A DNA stretch of 64,000 nt, taken from positions 3,460,001-3,524,000 of the forward strand of contig NZ_CP054861.1 of the NCBI RefSeq assembly GCF_013459645.1. Reading direction: 5' to 3'. Positions 23,962 through 31,640 of the stretch are shown one piece after another (within the stretch, counting starts at the first letter, position 1; each line of letters opens with the position of its first letter). The notes beneath the pieces are model-generated. The model made no database searches and had not been told where the DNA came from. It saw only the letters and a program-made list of their open reading frames with translations. Source of the stretch: Martelella sp. NC20 (GTDB lineage Bacteria; Pseudomonadota; Alphaproteobacteria; Rhizobiales; Rhizobiaceae). Made by a program: the position numbers and the translations under genes.

Positions 23962-24810
23962 TCACGCCCGCTTCTTCAGCGGCCAGCGCTCCGTGGCGCT
24001 GCGGGTTATCGTGACCGGATCACCGACACGCAGCAGGCCTTCGCCGCGCGGCACGGCATTCCAGCCGAACAGCGGGCCCGGCACACGGCGGTCGGCGGAC
24101 ATGCGCAGGCGACCGAGTGCCGGCAGCGGGTTGGCGCCTTCGCGTGAGCCGGTGGTCTGGTCCTGGGTCGTCATGATGCAGCGGGTGCAGGGTTTGACGA
24201 AGTCGAAGGCGATGCCGCCGATCTCGATGCCCGCCCAGCCGTCCTCGGCCCAGGCCTCGTCGTTCTCGATCACGATATTGGGCCGGAACCGCTCCATGCC
24301 GACTTCTTCCGCGCCATGGGCCTTCAGATCGGCGTTGAGCGCGGCAAGCGAGCCGGTGGTGGTGACCAGCACCTGAAATCCATCGGCGAAGGACATCGGC
24401 GTTTCATCGCCGACCCAGTCGCGGCTCGCGATCCGATGCGATGCTTCGTCGAAGAAAGCGAGGCGGACCGGACGTTCGAACCAGTCCGAAAGCACGGCAT
24501 CGGCATCGCCGGTACTTGCCGCCGCATTGACGCTATCTCTCCAGACGGCGACCTCGAGCCGCCGGTCGGGAGAAGCCCCGGTTTCGATCTCGCCCTTGTC
24601 CTCCATCGAGAGCAGAAGCCCACTCGTACCCGGACGCACTGTCAGCCGCGCCAGCACCGGCAGATCGCGCTGGGTGATGAAGCGGCCGGCCGGATCGACA
24701 AGCAGCGCGATGCGATCGCCTTCAAGGCCCGACGCACCGCAACGCGCGGCATCGAGGGCGATGCCGCGCGCGCTTTTCATGGGGTAGATGTTGAGTTCCG
24801 CGACTTTCAA
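23962..24810 (-). CDS. MOSC-domain protein (YcbX-like, 282 aa)
   Basis: N-terminal MOSC beta-barrel domain (MKVAELNIYPMKSARGIAL) then a MOSC catalytic domain with the conserved cysteine in FVKPCTRCIMTTQDQTTGSR (about residues 207-226) and ERFRPNIVIE upstream. MOSC proteins use the molybdenum cofactor and an active cysteine, for example in reducing N-hydroxylated compounds (YcbX, mARC). No C-terminal 2Fe-2S ferredoxin domain is present, so an external electron donor would be needed. It is 13 bp from the MscS gene, probably one transcript. Confidence 0.88.
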   Translation of the reverse strand: MKVAELNIYPMKSARGIALDAARCGASGLEGDRIALLVDPAGRFITQRDLPVLARLTVRPGTSGLLLSMEDKGEIETGASPDRRLEVAVWRDSVNAAASTGDADAVLSDWFERPVRLAFFDEASHRIASRDWVGDETPMSFADGFQVLVTTTGSLAALNADLKAHGAEEVGMERFRPNIVIENDEAWAEDGWAGIEIGGIAFDFVKPCTRCIMTTQDQTTGSREGANPLPALGRLRMSADRRVPGPLFGWNAVPRGEGLLRVGDPVTITRSATERWPLKKRA

Positions 24811-24823
24811 CGCCGGTCTCCGA

Positions 24824-25762
24824 TCATTCGGCCTGCTTCTTCGCGCCGGCCTTGGTTGCCTTATCTGATTTTTCCGCCGTGTCGGGCTTTTCCGGCTTTA
24901 CCGGGAGACCGTCATCGTCAAGCGTCGACAGGGTGACCTGCGGGAACGGTATCGAGATGCCGGCATCGTCGAAGGCAAGCTTGGCGTCGCGGGTCATCAC
25001 ATGGGTGGTCTTCCACCACAGCGGGCCGGGGACCCAGTAGCGCATGGCCACGACCACGGCGCTATCACCGAGTTCCTTGACGAAGGCGTAGGGTTCGGGA
25101 TCGGAGAGCACATTCTCGTTGTTCTTCGCCAGATCGAGCATGATGTCGATCGCCTGCCGGAGATCGTCCTCATAGCCGATGCCGATGGCGAGTTCGTGCA
25201 TGCGCTGGGTGACGCGGGAATAATTGGTGATCGAGACGTTCCAGAGCGTCGAGTTCGGCGCGAGCCGATACAGCCCGTCGAAGGTCTTGAGCTCGGTCGC
25301 GAACAGCCCGACTTCCTCCACCGTGCCGTCGATCGAGCCGGTGGAGATATATTCGCCGACCTTGAACGGACGCAGCACCAGAAGCATGATTCCGGCGGCG
25401 ATGTTCTGCAGCGTGCCCTGCAAGGCCAGACCGATGGCGAGGCCGGCGGCGCCGAGAGCGGCGAGGATCGATGCGGTCTGCACACCGAACTGGCCGAGCG
25501 CCATGACGATGACGATGGTGAGAACGCCGTAGCGCGCGATCGCGCCAAAGAAACCGGCCAAGGTCTTGTCGACATTGTCGAATTTCATGAATGCCGTTTT
25601 GACCGAACGCTGGGCGATTGCCGCGCAGATCCAGCCGACGATCAGCAATATGATGGCGCCGAGCACCGAGAATGCGTAGGTGACGACCAGAGCCATCATC
25701 GCTTCGGCAAAATCACTCGACGCGTTCAGCAGATCGGCGGCTTGTTTCTCTATGGAATCCAT
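24824..25762 (-). CDS. mscS: Small-conductance mechanosensitive channel (MscS family, 312 aa)
   Basis: Three N-terminal membrane segments, the third being the pore helix SILAALGAAGLAIGLALQGT (about residues 97-116), followed by the beta domain PFKVGEYISTGSIDGTVEEV and a C-terminal alpha/beta domain. The C-tail (from about residue 285) is Lys/Ala/Glu-rich low complexity (KSDKATKAGAKKQAE). MscS opens under membrane tension to release solutes during hypo-osmotic shock. The ATG at 25762 is preferred over a TTG one codon earlier because AAGGACC lies just before it. Confidence 0.93.
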   Translation of the reverse strand: MDSIEKQAADLLNASSDFAEAMMALVVTYAFSVLGAIILLIVGWICAAIAQRSVKTAFMKFDNVDKTLAGFFGAIARYGVLTIVIVMALGQFGVQTASILAALGAAGLAIGLALQGTLQNIAAGIMLLVLRPFKVGEYISTGSIDGTVEEVGLFATELKTFDGLYRLAPNSTLWNVSITNYSRVTQRMHELAIGIGYEDDLRQAIDIMLDLAKNNENVLSDPEPYAFVKELGDSAVVVAMRYWVPGPLWWKTTHVMTRDAKLAFDDAGISIPFPQVTLSTLDDDGLPVKPEKPDTAEKSDKATKAGAKKQAE

Positions 25763-25815
25763 CAATTGGTCCTTCTGTCATTTCGGAGAGAGGCGGGGCC
25801 AATGTTACGGTTCCT

Positions 25816-26358
25816 TTACCTATCACGCAACGGGGCCATGGCAAGACCATCGAGATCAAGTCTGAAAGGCGCGTTGAGCCGGCAATCGCGACCGCGGCCG
25901 ATGGTCCTGACGGCCGCCGCAAACCGGCCGCCGCGCGCAAGCGCCGCATCGCCAAGCGCCACCAGCCGCCTGTTCGGCGTGGCGGAGGGCGAGGCAGCCC
26001 TCAGTGCCTCGGCAAGCCGTCCGTCATCGATCTCGGGCGCCACAGCAAGAGCTGCAATCATGGCTGCTGCGGGCGAACGGGAGACGCCCATCCAGCAATG
26101 GACCAGCAGCGGACCGTCAGCCGCCCAGCGCCGGGAAAAATCGATAATCTGATCGACATGGTCCCGTCCCGGCGCCACCAGATCGCCCGCGCCGGCAAAC
26201 GCGATATCGTTCATGCGCAATACGAGATGACGGTCGATCATCCCGGGGCGGGCGAAATCATGGTTTTCGGCCATCAGCGAGATCATCTGCCGGCAGCCGT
26301 GACGCGCCGCCATCTCGCCGATACGCTCCAGCGGCGATACGATGATCGCGGCGCTCAT
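25816..26358 (-). CDS. Tyrosine/dual-specificity phosphatase-like protein (180 aa)
   Basis: Contains HCWMGVSRSPAAA (about residues 93-105), the C-x5-R phosphatase loop, and a possible general-acid Asp in the FAGAGDLVAPGRDH region. It resembles the small rhizobial tyrosine phosphatase family of unknown substrate. The ATG lies in an ATGA overlap with the HD-hydrolase gene, so they are coupled. It lacks a signal peptide, hence cytoplasmic. Confidence 0.85.
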   Translation of the reverse strand: MSAAIIVSPLERIGEMAARHGCRQMISLMAENHDFARPGMIDRHLVLRMNDIAFAGAGDLVAPGRDHVDQIIDFSRRWAADGPLLVHCWMGVSRSPAAAMIAALAVAPEIDDGRLAEALRAASPSATPNRRLVALGDAALARGGRFAAAVRTIGRGRDCRLNAPFRLDLDGLAMAPLRDR

Positions 26359-26987
26359 GTCCCCGTTTTCTTTCCTTTTGGGCGCGGCGCGGCGCGCGTC
26401 GCCTCGATCTCGCCGAACCGGTCGAGAAAGCGCTGCTGGGCAAGCGCCGTCGGCATCGGCTCGATCGGCAGCATGTCGATGGAGACGCCGTTCGGCTCGC
26501 CGAAGAAGCGTCTGGCCTCGTCGATCGAAAAGCCGGCAAGGCTTACCGATTCGAAATAGGCGGCGATCCGGTCGGCCGCCTTGATCTTCGCCTTCAGCGC
26601 CGGGCGGGGGTGGGACGGCAGGCCGAACCGGAGGTGCACGGCCGCCTCCAGCCGCTTTTCCACCGCCTTGTAGCCGCCGCCGACCACGGCTTTGAAGGGC
26701 GAGATCATGTCGCCGATCACATATTCGGGCGCGTCATGGAGCAGCGCCGCCTGACAATCATCCGGGTTTGCGCGGTTGAGATGCGTAAACACGACCTCGA
26801 CCACCAGCGAATGCTGGGCGACCGAATAGGCGTGTTCGCCAAGCGTCTGGCCGTTCCAGCGCGCGACCCGCGCAAGTCCGTGGGCGATATCGGAAATCTC
26901 GACATCGAGCGGCGAGGGGTCCAGCAGATCGAGCCTGCGGCCCGAAAGCATGCGCTGCCAGGCGCGGCTGTCGGCTTTCGGCGGCAT
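26355..26987 (-). CDS. HD-domain hydrolase, YfbR-like (210 aa)
   Basis: Metal-dependent phosphohydrolase: EHAYSVAQHS (about residues 51-60) and ALLHDAPEYVIGD (about 81-93) give the H...HD...D metal ligands, with a distal AADRIAAYFES that supplies the last Asp. YfbR-type HD proteins are 5'-deoxynucleotidases; this one begins WQRMLSGRRLDLLDPSPLDV, a rhizobial pattern. It is 3 bp from the ygfZ stop and overlaps the phosphatase gene, so they form one leftward operon. Confidence 0.85.
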   Translation of the reverse strand: MPPKADSRAWQRMLSGRRLDLLDPSPLDVEISDIAHGLARVARWNGQTLGEHAYSVAQHSLVVEVVFTHLNRANPDDCQAALLHDAPEYVIGDMISPFKAVVGGGYKAVEKRLEAAVHLRFGLPSHPRPALKAKIKAADRIAAYFESVSLAGFSIDEARRFFGEPNGVSIDMLPIEPMPTALAQQRFLDRFGEIEATRAAPRPKGKKTGT

Positions 26988-26990
26988 GAC

Positions 26991-27809
26991 CTATTCCGCC
27001 TCCGCGCCCGCAAGCGTGATGCCGCTCCAGGCATAAGGGGCGACGGTGAGCGCGACATCGCCGGCGGTGAGGCTTTCGGCCGATGCCGCCCGGTCGATCC
27101 TCAGGATCGCCATGGCCGTGTCGCCGGCAACCGAGCCGAGTTCGCCAGCGGGTTTTCCATCCGCATGGACTGTCGTGCCGGCGCCTGGCAATGCTGCCGC
27201 GCCATGAACCGCGACCAGCCTGCGTCGCGCCGTGCCGCGATGCTGCATCCGCGAGACCACCTCCTGGCCGACATAGCAGCCCTTCTTGAAGGAGATGGCG
27301 CCGTTCCTGTCGAACAGCAGATCATGCGGAAACGCATCCTGCGCGGCGTAGTCGGCATGCATCTCCGGCACGCCGGCCTCGATCCGGAGCGCGATATAGG
27401 CTCCGGCATCGGCCTCGCCATGGCGGCCGGGCAGGCGCTTCACGGCCAGGCCGGCCGGCGCGAAACGCATGTCGGTCACGGCGGCTTCGGGCGCATCGCC
27501 GGTATAAACCGTCACGCCGTCGGTTTCTTCGGTCGCGATTGTGACCTTGGCCCGCAATTTGTAGAGCGTCAGCCGCTGCGTCAGGTTTGCGGCATCCTCG
27601 GCGTGGGTTTCGATCGCAAAACCCGCTTCGGTCCGGCTTATCAGAAACTCGAACATCACCTTGCCCTGCGGGGTCAAGAGCGCGCCCGGCCAGGCCTCGG
27701 CGGGCCCGATGCGGTCGAGATCGGTGGTGATCAGGTTTTGCAGGAAATGTTCGGCGTCATCGCCGCCAAGCGTGATGACGGCCCGTTCCGGAAGGTGGAT
27801 CTCAGCCAT
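26991..27809 (-). CDS. ygfZ: Folate-binding YgfZ/GcvT-like protein (272 aa)
   Basis: Shows the signature FKKGCYVGQEVVSRMQHRGT (K-G-C-Y-x-G-Q-E, about residues 185-204), which is diagnostic for YgfZ, a tetrahydrofolate-dependent helper of Fe-S enzyme maturation such as MiaB. N-terminal GcvT-like fold: MAEIHLPERAVITLGGDDAE. The start at 27809 follows AGAGGAAA; a longer in-frame start at 27857 lacks family similarity. Confidence 0.9.
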   Translation of the reverse strand: MAEIHLPERAVITLGGDDAEHFLQNLITTDLDRIGPAEAWPGALLTPQGKVMFEFLISRTEAGFAIETHAEDAANLTQRLTLYKLRAKVTIATEETDGVTVYTGDAPEAAVTDMRFAPAGLAVKRLPGRHGEADAGAYIALRIEAGVPEMHADYAAQDAFPHDLLFDRNGAISFKKGCYVGQEVVSRMQHRGTARRRLVAVHGAAALPGAGTTVHADGKPAGELGSVAGDTAMAILRIDRAASAESLTAGDVALTVAPYAWSGITLAGAEAE

Positions 27810-28019
27810 GATCGTTTCCTCTGGCGTACCGGCGGCTTTGGGCCGGGGCCATTTCAAGATGTCGGGCCCAGCGAGCGAGCCGCAAGGTCGTCGCGACCTC
27901 GAAACGCTCCGGTCAACCGGGCAATTCCCGTGTTGTCACGCGCTACAGCGGATTCGTCAATGCCGAAGGTGCGGGCCGAATATGCGGGCCGAAGGTACGG
28001 GTCGAAGGAAAAGGGGAAA

Positions 28020-28277
28020 TTACTGCAGGATTCGTTCGGGTGAAAACTCGCCGGCAAGCATGCGTTCACGCAGCGATTCGAGCATGGCCTCGGCGCCTTC
28101 CTCACCGATCATCCGAACGGTTTCGCGCATGGCAAGCGCGAGCGCGGCGTCCGCGATGATCTCCGGCTCGATGCCGTCGGCGACGCCATCGGCCCAGGCT
28201 TCGTTCTGATATTCGAGAGCCACCTGCATCTTCTCGCGCACGATCATGTCGTCGATCTCGTTGGCGTTCGGCTTCAT
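28020..28277 (-). CDS. Conserved small protein of unknown function (85 aa)
   Basis: Encodes MKPNANEIDDMIVREKMQVA and then mostly helical, acidic sequence (EIIADAALALAMRETVRMIG). Good codon use in a GC-rich gene and a plausible AAGGATATGCG region before ATG 28277 support it. No domain recognised; the composition suggests a soluble helical bundle. It lies 210 bp upstream of ygfZ on the same strand and 126 bp downstream of the Nudix gene. Confidence 0.65.
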   Translation of the reverse strand: MKPNANEIDDMIVREKMQVALEYQNEAWADGVADGIEPEIIADAALALAMRETVRMIGEEGAEAMLESLRERMLAGEFSPERILQ

Positions 28278-28403
28278 CGCATATCCTTGTAGGCTTCTTC
28301 TTCGTTGTTCATGCTATCAATTTTTTCGGCCTTGTGTCAGCGCGGCCGTTCGAAAAAGTGAATTTCCGGTTAATTGCAGCGCGTTGACGCCTATTTCCCG
28401 GCG

Positions 28404-28847
28404 CTAATGTGATTCTTTCGCCACACCGTCGCGGCGCTCCCGGTCGAGCGCTTCGGCGCATTCGCGTACACTGGCGGGAACGTTCAGCCGGGCGATATCG
28501 GAAAGCGTGAACCAGCCGAGATCGTCGGCATCATCAGCGGCCGCCGCAATGGCGCGGTCATCGACCTCGGCCACAAACACGCTGAGCCGGTAAAAGCTCG
28601 ACACCGCGCCTGTTTTATTCCTGTCGATAAGATCGTAAACAGAAAAAAGACTGATATTTTCTGCGGTTAGGCCTGTTTCTTCCTGTAGTTCCCGAATTGC
28701 CGCCTGTTCGGCCGTTTCACCAGCTTCCGCCTTGCCGCCGGGAAAGGCATACATGGCCCTGGCCGGAGGATTGGCGCGGCGCACCAGCAGGAACGTGTCT
28801 TTCCGGCGGATGATCACCGAGGAGGCGGGTTTTGGCGTTTCTGTCAT
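28404..28847 (-). CDS. Nudix hydrolase (147 aa)
   Basis: The Nudix box is complete: GGKAEAGETAEQAAIRELQE followed by ETGL (about residues 38-61), with the R-E-L-x-E-E metal-binding helix. Nudix enzymes cleave nucleoside diphosphates linked to other groups (ADP-ribose, oxidised dNTPs, NADH, and others); specificity cannot be deduced. N-terminus SSVIIRRKDTFLLVRR is the usual beta strand. It is divergent from the SRAP gene with an 79-bp gap. Confidence 0.88.
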   Translation of the reverse strand: MTETPKPASSVIIRRKDTFLLVRRANPPARAMYAFPGGKAEAGETAEQAAIRELQEETGLTAENISLFSVYDLIDRNKTGAVSSFYRLSVFVAEVDDRAIAAAADDADDLGWFTLSDIARLNVPASVRECAEALDRERRDGVAKESH

Positions 28848-28926
28848 GCTATATACGGGCGGTGATACCGAATGGATGTATTGAGGAAGGTGCGCCTTCC
28901 GTTTTCAGGATGAGTTTCAAGCTGCA

Positions 28927-29670
28927 ATGTGTGGACGTTTCGGCCTTATAGCAACCCCCGGGCAGGTGGGCGAGGCTTTCGACATATCGGCGATCGACCC
29001 GTTCCCGCCGCGCTACAATATCGCGCCGTCGCAACCGATCCTCATGGTCGTGAGCGCTTCCGAACTGACCGGCGGCGGGGAAGGGCGCAATGCGCTGCTG
29101 GTGCGCTGGGGGCTGATCCCCGCCTGGGTGAAGGACGCCGGCGCGTTTTCCCTGTTGTTCAATGCGCGCAGCGAAACGGCCGCGGAAAAACCGGCCTTTC
29201 GCGGCTCGATGCGCCATTTCCGTACGCTGGTCCCGGCCTCCGGCTTTTTCGAATGGCGCAGGACCGGAGAAAAAGGCGGCGCGCAGCCATACTGGATCCG
29301 GCCGCGTCATGGCGGGCTGATCGCCTTTGCCGGCCTGATGTCGCCATGGCTGGGCGCCGACGGCACGGAGATCGATACCGGCGCGATCCTGACGACAGCT
29401 TCAAGCGGGGTTATCGCCAGGATCCACGAGCGCTCGCCGGTTGTGATCGCGCCGGAGGATTTTGAACGCTGGCTCGATTGCCGACATAACGAACCGCGCG
29501 ACGTCGCCGATCTGCTGAGACCGCCAGCCGCCGATTTCTTCGAGGCGCTGCCGGTCTCAAAAGCCGTCAGCAACGCTCGCAATCTCGGCGCGGACCTGAT
29601 CGAACCGGTCGGCCCGGCACTGGAGGCAGCGCCGGAGGATGATGGGCCGGGGCAGATGGATTTGTTTTGA
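28927..29670 (+). CDS. SRAP/HMCES-domain abasic-site protein (YedK-like, 247 aa)
   Basis: Begins MCGRFGL, where Cys2 forms the thiazolidine crosslink to abasic DNA after Met removal. Further SRAP motifs: PRYNIAPSQ (Asn near 36), VRWGLIPAWVKD, NARSETAAEKPAFRG, RCLVPASGFFEW-like (RTLVPASGFFEW, catalytic Glu) and ERSPVVI with the catalytic His just upstream. These proteins shield abasic sites in single-stranded DNA and self-reverse. A C-terminal Pro/Gly/Asp tail ends PGQMDLF, which is a plausible beta-clamp-like Q-x-x-L-F peptide. Confidence 0.9.
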   Translation: MCGRFGLIATPGQVGEAFDISAIDPFPPRYNIAPSQPILMVVSASELTGGGEGRNALLVRWGLIPAWVKDAGAFSLLFNARSETAAEKPAFRGSMRHFRTLVPASGFFEWRRTGEKGGAQPYWIRPRHGGLIAFAGLMSPWLGADGTEIDTGAILTTASSGVIARIHERSPVVIAPEDFERWLDCRHNEPRDVADLLRPPAADFFEALPVSKAVSNARNLGADLIEPVGPALEAAPEDDGPGQMDLF

Positions 29671-29734
29671 GGCGGGGGCTCGCAGACTTAAAGTCAGTCT
29701 CGGACTTTCGGCAATTTGTCGAACGTGCAGCCCA

Positions 29735-29875
29735 CAATCTCCCCCCCTTGAGGAGGAGATGTCGCGAAAGCGACAGAGAGGGGTATAGGGCATAAGCCGC
29801 TTGCTCCGCGCTCTCGGAGAGGGTTCACCCCTCTCTGCCCCTGTCGGGGCATCTCTCCCTCAGGGGGAGAGATTG
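29735..29875. repeat. Family A intergenic mosaic repeat, copy 1 (inverted-repeat arms)
   Basis: The left arm (AATCTCCCCCCCTTGAGGAG, then GAGATGTCGCGAAAGCGACA, then GAGAGGGGT) is mirrored by the right arm (ACCCCTCTCTGCCCC, then TGTCGGGGCATCTCTCCCTC, then AGGGGGAGAGATT). Each arm also contains its own small hairpin (TCGC-GAAA-GCGA or CCCC-TGT-GGGG). The same pattern recurs at 51933-52186 and 59158-59402. It resembles rhizobial mosaic elements (RIME-like), non-coding. Located between the SRAP gene and pssA. Confidence 0.75.
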
Positions 29876-29970
29876 ATGGCGGGAAAGCTTTCGGGTGAAA
29901 TTGGCGCAGAAGGAAGCGGCTCGGTTTCGAAAAAAAACATTCCAAGATCAAGGTATGGCGAGCAAAAACC

Positions 29971-30846
29971 TCAGATATCCAGATCCAGCCGGTTCTTGCG
30001 CGGCTGGCTGTCGTCCTCCTCCTCGGCATCGTCCTCCATCACCAGCGTGCCGTATTTGCGGTGCCAGGCGCGCGCGCCGAGCGGCAGGCTCGCGAGATAA
30101 AGCGCGGAGCCGACAACCATGACATGCCAGGTGTAGGCGACGAGCAGCGCGACCGAGAGGACGGCGAGCAGCATCATCGGCAGCGCGAAATCGCGCCGGA
30201 CGGTGAAGCCGAGGCTCTTGCCGGACCATACCGGCAGGCGGCTGATCAGCAGGAAGCCGATGAGCACGGTATAAGCGGAAGAGGCGAGCGCCACGCTGGA
30301 ACCGCGTTGCATGCCGAGAAAGCCGAGATAGACCGGCAGAAGCATGATGATGGCGCCAAGCGGGGCAGGGACGCCGACGAAATATTCCCCCTGCCAGCTG
30401 GCCTTGCGCTTGCGGTCCGCCATCACGTTGAAGCGGGCAAGGCGCAGTGCTGCGGCAATGGCGTAAAGCAGGGCGGCGATCCAGCCGAGCGTGCCTCCGT
30501 CCTTCAGCAAATAGATGTAGGATACGAGCGCCGGCGCGATGCCGAAATTGACCACGTCGGCGAGCGAATCCATCTGCTCGCCGAATTTCGAGGTGGCCTT
30601 CAGAAGCCGTGCCAGCCGGCCGTCGATGCCATCCAGGAACGCCGCGACCAGCAGCATCGCCACGGCCTGGGGAAACTGGCCGACGATCGCGAGCCGGACG
30701 CCGGAAAGCCCGGCGCAAAGCGCAAGCACGGTCACCAGATTGGGAATGATCAGGCGGAGCGGTATTTCTCTCAGGCGCGGCCCCCGGCCGGATTTGTCCG
30801 TGCCGGGTTTGGGCCGCGCCGCGGGAACGCCGTTCTGCTCGGCCAT
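29971..30846 (-). CDS. pssA: CDP-diacylglycerol-serine O-phosphatidyltransferase (phosphatidylserine synthase, 291 aa)
   Basis: CDP-alcohol phosphatidyltransferase motif D-G-x2-A-R-x8-G-x3-D-x3-D is present as DGIDGRLARLLKATSKFGEQ followed by MDSLADVVNFG (about residues 92-122). About eight membrane segments follow (LVAAFLDG through the C-terminal SALYLASLPLGAR). It makes phosphatidylserine at the inner membrane for the next gene, psd. The stop of psd overlaps this ATG by one base (TGATG), so the pair is co-translated. The C-tail is acidic, then basic (EEEDDSQPRKNRLDLDI). Confidence 0.93.
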   Translation of the reverse strand: MAEQNGVPAARPKPGTDKSGRGPRLREIPLRLIIPNLVTVLALCAGLSGVRLAIVGQFPQAVAMLLVAAFLDGIDGRLARLLKATSKFGEQMDSLADVVNFGIAPALVSYIYLLKDGGTLGWIAALLYAIAAALRLARFNVMADRKRKASWQGEYFVGVPAPLGAIIMLLPVYLGFLGMQRGSSVALASSAYTVLIGFLLISRLPVWSGKSLGFTVRRDFALPMMLLAVLSVALLVAYTWHVMVVGSALYLASLPLGARAWHRKYGTLVMEDDAEEEDDSQPRKNRLDLDI

Positions 30847-31544
30847 CAGATGCTCCGTCCGACGACCGGAAGCGCGAAGCCGCCGAAGGCCGCCAGCACG
30901 GTTTCGCCCGCCGTCGCAATCTGCCCGACGGCGACGCGCGGGGTGGCGGTTGTCGGCAGATAGACGTCGAGCCTTGAGCCGAAGCGAATCAGGCCGAAGC
31001 GCTCGCCGGCATCGATGGCGTCGCCGGTTTCGGAAAAGCAGACGATCCGACGGGCGACGAGGCCCGCGATCTGCACCACGCCGATCGGGCCATGGGCGGT
31101 ATCGAGCACCAGGCCATTGCGCTCATTGTCTTCGCTGGCCTTGTCGAGTTCGGCGTTGAGGAACTTGCCGGGCCGATAGTGAATGCCGGTGATGCGGCCG
31201 GCCATCGGCGCGCGGTTCACATGGCAGTTGAAAACGTTCATGAACACGCAGATGCGCAGCATCGGCTCCGCGCCGAGGCCCATTTCGGCCGGCGGTATTT
31301 CCTCGCTGATCGAGGAGACGCGGCCATCGGCCGGGCTGATGACGATATCATCGTCCTGGGGCACGACCCGGTCGGGATCGCGGAAGAAATAGGCGCACCA
31401 GAGCGTGGCGATGAGCCCGATCCAGAACAGCGGCTGGGCAATCCATCCAAGGATCAGGGTCGCCACCAGAAAGATCGCGACAAAGCGGTAACCTTCCTTG
31501 TGGATCGGCGCCATCGACTGCCGGATCGAATCGATAATGGTCAT
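30846..31544 (-). CDS. psd: Phosphatidylserine decarboxylase proenzyme (232 aa)
   Basis: Converts phosphatidylserine to phosphatidylethanolamine. The self-cleavage site is [11 protein letters not shown] near residue 197 (Gly-Ser); the Ser becomes the pyruvoyl group. Two N-terminal membrane helices ([20 protein letters not shown]) and [14 protein letters not shown], with the conserved His, are seen. This is the short psd class typical of rhizobia. Start at 31544 chosen because GCGAGGAACC lies just upstream; a longer frame start has no such site. Confidence 0.92.
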   Translation of the reverse strand: MTIIDSIRQSMAPIHKEGYRFVAIFLVATLILGWIAQPLFWIGLIATLWCAYFFRDPDRVVPQDDDIVISPADGRVSSISEEIPPAEMGLGAEPMLRICVFMNVFNCHVNRAPMAGRITGIHYRPGKFLNAELDKASEDNERNGLVLDTAHGPIGVVQIAGLVARRIVCFSETGDAIDAGERFGLIRFGSRLDVYLPTTATPRVAVGQIATAGETVLAAFGGFALPVVGRSI

Positions 31545-31640
31545 GGTTCCTCGCTTGATTGCCCGGGTTTTGAAAGGCGACAATACAGACTGGGCGCGGC
31601 CTTGGAAATATGGCCGTCCACTGCTTTTCGGGTCTGGACC

